NCBI GenBank assembly: GCA_017504335.1
Contig: JAFVRI010000198.1
Location: forward strand, 1 to 9,305
DNA: 9,305 nt
Source of the DNA: Clostridia bacterium
GTDB taxonomy: Bacteria; Bacillota; Clostridia; Oscillospirales; CAG-272
Direction of reading: 5' to 3'
The translations under genes were made by a program, and so were the position numbers. The notes beneath the pieces are model-generated. The model was not told the origin of the DNA and did no database searches. It saw only the letters and a program-made list of their open reading frames with translations. Positions 6,204 through 9,305 of the stretch are shown here, one piece after another (the first letter of the stretch is position 1; each line of letters starts with the position of its first letter).

Positions 6204-7823
6204 TCAATGTAGCAGATCCTTCACGTGGTTGTACACGGTCAGGTAATCGTTGGTCAGCACGGTGTCGATGCCCATTTCCAAGAAGCGACGGGCTTCCTTG
6301 GGGTCATCGGCATAAAAATAATTGCAAAGGATGCCGTTCGCATGGGCGTACTCGATGGCCTCACGGCTGACGCAGTCGCCGAAAAACTGCACCTTGTACG
6401 CACCCAGCGCAAGGGCTCTGTTCACCATCGCCATGGGGTCGGGGTTCTTGTCGTAGCCCACGCAGACGGGCAGGTCTGGCGCGTATGCACGCACGCGGCG
6501 GATCATTTCGTCGGAGCTGGTCATGAAATACACGTGCTTCTCGCAATCGTAGCGGCGGATCAGCTCCACGATTTCTTCGATCATGGGGTCCTCTCGGTTG
6601 TAATCCCAGATCTTCACGTGGATGTTCATGATGGCTCGACCGCCGAATTTTCTAAGGATCTCCTCAAAGGTGGGGATCCGCAAGCCTTTAAATTTCTCTC
6701 CGTGCCGGCATCCGAAATCGACCTTGAGCAGTTCCTCGTAGGTATGATCGTAGATCAGGCCCGTGCCGTCGCTGACCCGCTCCAGCCATCGGTCATGGCA
6801 GGAGACGAGAACGCCGTCCTTGGTATGCCACAGATCGAATTCGATCTCGGGCGCACCCAGCGCCACCGCCGCACCAAAGGCAGGCATGGTGTTTTCGGGA
6901 GCCACCGTATTGAAGCCCCGATGGGCGCAAAGACGGGGATAGCCCATCACGTGGTCAAAGGGTAGCACCGACGCACCGCCGTTGCGATAGAGCCAAGGGC
7001 GTCTGCCCTCCTCGATGTAGGCGTAGTGGGATTTTTGCACACCCATATGCCCCGCTGCCTTGTAGTATTTGGCATGGGGGTCGATCTCGCAGATACCCAG
7101 TCCCACATGGCTCTTCATATTCAGCAGCTCCTCTCCCTTGGGAGAGACCACCATGCTACATCCGCACAGAGGAGAATCCTCCGAAAGGGAGACCGAGGCA
7201 CGGATGAGGTATGCGTTCGTATTGTAGCAAAGGAATCGGTTGATGATGGAAAGCGCCTCGTGAGTATCGGTTCTCTGAAGCGAGCAGCCGATGATCACGT
7301 CCACGTTTTCACGGGCGATCCTTGCGAAGTTTTCGTAGAAATAGAAGTCGTAGCAGGTAAGGAACGCAAAGCGAAGTCCTTCCAGCTCCAACACGTAGGG
7401 CTTTTCGACCTCGTAGCTGTACGCCACGTCCAGCTCGTGACCGCCCTCGCGGTCGGTCTTGACCTCGCTGGGAGCGGGATGCGCCTTGAAATAGCGACCC
7501 ACAATGTTGCCCTCTCGGTCGATGGCGTGGGTGGTATTGCGCGCGCCCTTCTCGGTCATATATGCCGCATTGACAAACACAAGAGCGTGACAACGGCGGG
7601 CGGTCTCCTTCGCCTTTTGCAAAAGACGCTCATTGTATGCCGCCACAGCTCCGTAGAATCCATCCTTGCCCTGCACGTCCGCGGGGGCATCGCTGTACTC
7701 GGGCAGAACGATCAGATCCAGACTCTCGTCACACTGATCCATCAGCGACAAAAGATCTTCAAAGCAGACGTTGACGTCCTTCTCATCAAAGGAATAATGG
7801 GGTTGGATCACACAGATTTTCAT
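6204..7823 (-). CDS. Nitrilase-superfamily amidohydrolase fused to glycerophosphodiester phosphodiesterase
   Basis: A 539-residue, apparently cytosolic two-domain protein. Residues 1 to about 270 are a carbon-nitrogen hydrolase with an intact Glu-Lys-Cys triad: Glu42 in VLPEYSD, Lys113 in RYFKAHPAP and Cys157 in LTCYDFYFYEN. Residues about 297-539 are a GDPD TIM barrel: CAHRGFNTVAPENTMPAF (299-316, with His301 and Arg302), EIEFDLWHTKDG (326-337, metal ligands Glu328 and Asp330) and SCHD (341-344, His343). A linker of about 25 residues joins them with no frameshift or stop. At NIHVK (400-404), His402 sits where most GDPDs have a metal-binding Glu (NIExK). The first domain should hydrolyse an amide or nitrile-type C-N bond and the second a phosphodiester, suggesting sequential cleavage of one molecule, which is inference. 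AGGAG precedes the ATG. The gene lies 16 bases after the permease gene. Confidence 0.92.
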   Translation of the reverse strand: MKICVIQPHYSFDEKDVNVCFEDLLSLMDQCDESLDLIVLPEYSDAPADVQGKDGFYGAVAAYNERLLQKAKETARRCHALVFVNAAYMTEKGARNTTHAIDREGNIVGRYFKAHPAPSEVKTDREGGHELDVAYSYEVEKPYVLELEGLRFAFLTCYDFYFYENFARIARENVDVIIGCSLQRTDTHEALSIINRFLCYNTNAYLIRASVSLSEDSPLCGCSMVVSPKGEELLNMKSHVGLGICEIDPHAKYYKAAGHMGVQKSHYAYIEEGRRPWLYRNGGASVLPFDHVMGYPRLCAHRGFNTVAPENTMPAFGAAVALGAPEIEFDLWHTKDGVLVSCHDRWLERVSDGTGLIYDHTYEELLKVDFGCRHGEKFKGLRIPTFEEILRKFGGRAIMNIHVKIWDYNREDPMIEEIVELIRRYDCEKHVYFMTSSDEMIRRVRAYAPDLPVCVGYDKNPDPMAMVNRALALGAYKVQFFGDCVSREAIEYAHANGILCNYFYADDPKEARRFLEMGIDTVLTNDYLTVYNHVKDLLH

Positions 7824-7839
7824 AGAAGTCTCCTAATTT

Positions 7840-8763
7840 TTACAAAGAATAAAGCCAAACGAAGAGGGGCATGGTCCCCACACTGACCAAGGTGGTGGCT
7901 ACGTGGATCGCCACCGCAAAATCGGGCTCTCTGCGGTGAACCTGCGCCAGCTGCATAACGGTTGCCGCCGAGGGGGTGATGCAGGCAAAAAAGGAAACGA
8001 GCAGCACCGTTTCCCCGTTGGGTACGGTCAAAAAGAGCAGTGCCAGTCGCAACAGTCCCAGGACGATCAGGGGAAGAACCAGCATTCGCATCGCAAGTAC
8101 CAAATAGAGCCGCTTGTTTTTTAGGACGGTTCTCAAGTCGATGCTTGCCATGGTCATGCCCGCGATCAGCATTGCCACGTTTCCGAGCATACCGCCAAGG
8201 GATGAGGAGATCTCGCCCACGAATTTGGGCAGGCGGATGCCGCACAGCATCATGACCGCGCCCACGGCAATGGCGATCAGATTTACATTCAGAAGGATCT
8301 TCTTGAGATTGACCGTCCGTTCTCCCGAAAAGACCTGGGCGCCGTGGGTCCAGATGAACACCAACTGAACGGTGATGAAGGCGCAGGAATAGATGACCCA
8401 TTCCTCCCCCAGCACGAAGGATACAATGGGAATGATGAGATTTGCCGCATTGGGGTACATGATGGATGCCCGCTCCACGGCAGTTCCGTGGGCAAGCTTT
8501 TTGTAGATCAGATCCACACAAAGGAATACGATATGGATCCCGATCGCCGCGGCAAACGCCAGAAGAAGTCCGCCTCGGATCTCCTCGGTGATCTCCACGT
8601 CAAAGGAGCATAGGATGGTGGCGGGCATCAAAAGATACAGTGAAATTTTCGATAGGATGTAGGAGTCGCCGCTCTTCACAACACGGAGCTTCACCAGCGC
8701 AAAGCCGAACAGCATGATGATAAAAAGCTGGGCGATCTTGTATAAAAGTAGTATGGGTATCAT
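7840..8763 (-). CDS. AEC (auxin efflux carrier) family permease
   Basis: A 307-residue integral membrane protein with about ten hydrophobic segments. It shows the AEC hallmarks: an N-terminal helix followed by LSKISLYLLMPATILCSF (37-54), YPNAANLIIPIVSFVLGEEW (103-122) with the conserved Asn residues and Pro break in the first half, and PSAATVMQLAQ (264-274) in the crossover helix of the second half. Bacterial AEC proteins move organic acids such as malate or malonate, or are uncharacterised; the substrate cannot be assigned. The ATG is preceded by GAGG at 7 bases. It is the first gene of the run that continues with the nitrilase-GDPD fusion (16-base gap) and the esterase, so it may carry their substrate or product; that link is inference from position. 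Confidence 0.92.
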   Translation of the reverse strand: MIPILLLYKIAQLFIIMLFGFALVKLRVVKSGDSYILSKISLYLLMPATILCSFDVEITEEIRGGLLLAFAAAIGIHIVFLCVDLIYKKLAHGTAVERASIMYPNAANLIIPIVSFVLGEEWVIYSCAFITVQLVFIWTHGAQVFSGERTVNLKKILLNVNLIAIAVGAVMMLCGIRLPKFVGEISSSLGGMLGNVAMLIAGMTMASIDLRTVLKNKRLYLVLAMRMLVLPLIVLGLLRLALLFLTVPNGETVLLVSFFACITPSAATVMQLAQVHRREPDFAVAIHVATTLVSVGTMPLFVWLYSL

Positions 8764-8780
8764 ATGGGTGCCTCGGTGGA

Positions 8781-8786
8781 ATTATA
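8781..8786 (-). promoter_or_regulatory. TATAAT -10 candidate before the AEC permease gene
   Basis: A perfect TATAAT on the minus strand, 17 bases before the permease ATG. No TTGACA-like -35 is seen 16-18 bases upstream (ACAAGG is the closest position). Transcription starting there would leave a very short leader beginning at or near the ribosome binding site. It could also be a chance AT-rich match, so confidence is low. Confidence 0.25.
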
Positions 8787-8886
8787 TTTTTGTCCTTGCC
8801 TTCCCTTGTTAGGAAAAGGAACGATTTGCGGAGTAAATGGTGGATGAGTAGTCGGCAAACAAAAGAAAATCGCAACCCATTTTTTC

Positions 8887-8926
8887 GGTCTTATCCCATA
8901 CCCTGCCGTTTCGCATGGGATAAACC
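8887..8926. repeat. Inverted repeat in the intergenic region
   Basis: TTATCCCAT (8891-8899) pairs exactly with ATGGGATAA (8915-8923) across a 15-base loop. After one bulged base, GGT (8887-8889) pairs with ACC (8924-8926), giving a 12-bp bulged stem. Neither strand has a clear T-tract directly after it, so a terminator is unlikely. It could be an operator or an RNA leader structure of the permease transcript. Confidence 0.55.
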
Positions 8927-8969
8927 CTCTGTTTTAGGACCGCCTACCGCAAACTTAGTTGTTGAACGT

Positions 8970-8984
8970 GCGTGTGAGACACAC
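8970..8984. repeat. Short hairpin CGTGTG-AGA-CACACG
   Basis: A perfect 6-bp stem with a three-base loop in the same gene-free region, about 45 bases from the larger inverted repeat. There is no T-tract. On its own it could be chance; it is listed because the region holds two such structures. Confidence 0.4.
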
Positions 8985-9068
8985 GACACTTTCGACGTGG
9001 GTCAAGACTCCAAAAGGTATATTTTTGTGCCAAAAATAGGGGTTGTAAAAGTAAAAGGTCTCACTTTT

Positions 9069-9305
9069 TCAAAAGAATCCCTCGCCCCAATCATCCCAGT
9101 TTGGATTTTTTGTTTCCACAAGCCAATTCTTTTTGGAACGAACCCAACGCTTTAATTGTTTTTCTCTTGCGATTGCATCGTTAACCTCGGAATATTCTTC
9201 AAAATAGACAAGCTTGTGAACGTGATATTTTTTTGTAAATCCTTCGATTTGCTCATTTTTGTGTTCGAATAATCTTCTGCGCAAATCATTTGTAACGCCA
9301 ATATA
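9069..9305 (-). CDS. GIY-YIG (URI domain) endonuclease family protein, N-terminus cut by window edge
   Basis: The reading frame is open to the window edge and reads YIGVTNDLRRRLFEHKN at its start, so YIG of the GIY-YIG signature is visible and about 10-15 N-terminal residues lie outside. The Arg residues after it (DLRRR) and Glu in AIAREKQLKRW are the conserved catalytic-site positions. The end KNWLVETKNPNWDDWGE matches the small stand-alone YhbQ-like/COG2827 proteins of about 85-100 residues. A start at the internal TTG (9284) would lose the signature and is not used. Family members are putative nucleases of unclear cellular role, often scattered by transfer. The codons are clearly more AT-rich than in the ten genes to the left, suggesting separate origin. 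Confidence 0.9.
   Translation of the reverse strand, partial: YIGVTNDLRRRLFEHKNEQIEGFTKKYHVHKLVYFEEYSEVNDAIAREKQLKRWVRSKKNWLVETKNPNWDDWGEGFF

Larger units (their letters stand above)
8764..9068. other. Gene-free 305-base region between GIY-YIG and AEC genes
   Basis: No frame on either strand here has both a ribosome binding site and recognisable protein content; possible frames either start at TTG without an SD or run into known genes in the wrong frame. It holds two inverted repeats (8887-8926 and 8970-8984) and a minus-strand TATAAT (8781-8786) near the permease start. The AEC promoter should lie here, but no convincing -35/-10 pair was found. TTGACC on the minus strand at about 8999-9004 has no matching -10. 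Confidence 0.6.

Noticed and set aside
6225..7886. Two long plus-strand frames (6225-6965 and 7026-7886) opposite the nitrilase-GDPD gene
   Set aside because: Both mirror the codon pattern of the real gene, and their protein sequences look like reverse-complement composition with no domain.
8600..8875. Minus-strand 91-codon frame overlapping the start of the AEC permease
   Set aside because: It is out of frame with the permease and has low-complexity-free but unrecognisable content. The permease frame has clear AEC motifs and an RBS.
8940..9010. tRNA-like gene around the CGTGTG hairpin
   Set aside because: No T-loop consensus (GGTTCGAATCC-like), no acceptor stem of 7 bp and no anticodon arm could be placed.
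8790..9155. Plus-strand frame of 121 codons across the intergenic region into the GIY-YIG gene
   Set aside because: TTG start without a ribosome binding site, no known domain, and overlap with the antisense of a real nuclease gene.
1..9305. Defence island, CRISPR array or prophage
   Set aside because: No direct-repeat arrays with spacers, Cas, restriction, toxin-antitoxin or phage structural genes were seen. The lone GIY-YIG gene is not enough to claim a defence system.

Overview
The window looks like part of a chromosome from a strictly bacterial, Clostridia-type Firmicute, probably an uncultured gut Oscillospiraceae/Christensenellales-like organism. The evidence is strong AAGGAG-type ribosome binding sites before most genes, a small four-cysteine DUF6472-type protein and a DUF2974 hydrolase of a kind common in Clostridia, and fairly GC-rich coding sequence. 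This placement rests on gene content only; no rRNA or other marker is present.

All eleven genes that can be supported lie on the minus strand, so the cluster reads from right to left. At the far right is the 3' part of a GIY-YIG (URI) endonuclease gene (9069 to the window edge), in an AT-rich stretch. It is separated by about 305 bases of gene-free sequence with two inverted repeats from an AEC-family permease (7840-8763). A two-domain nitrilase/GDPD fusion protein (6204-7823) and a SASA-type SGNH esterase (5442-6182, GTG start) follow, with gaps of 16 and 21 bases. These three look like one transcription unit. Downstream is a perfect 16-bp-arm palindrome (5391-5432), whose core recurs at the left window edge (1-21).

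Then come a histidine phosphatase (4609-5316), an EamA/DMT permease (3625-4557), a YhcH/YjgK/YiaL family protein overlapping it by 26 bases (3207-3650), CCA tRNA nucleotidyltransferase (1987-3174), RuvX/YqgF nuclease (1526-1972), the four-cysteine small protein (1320-1514) and the DUF2974 alpha/beta hydrolase (202-1308). Gaps from YhcH to DUF2974 are 11-32 bases. A hairpin followed by a T-rich tract (22-71, minus strand) is a good candidate for the end of this transcript.

Functionally, the left block mixes housekeeping RNA/DNA maintenance (CCA addition, RuvX) with small hydrolases and a permease. The right block (permease, amidohydrolase/phosphodiesterase fusion, acetylesterase) looks like uptake and breakdown of small esterified or amidated metabolites; its substrate cannot be read from the sequence. 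I see no CRISPR array, tRNA, rRNA, prophage or obvious defence island. The least ordinary items are the nitrilase-GDPD fusion with a changed metal-ligand position, the dispersed palindrome, and the AT-rich GIY-YIG end of the window.
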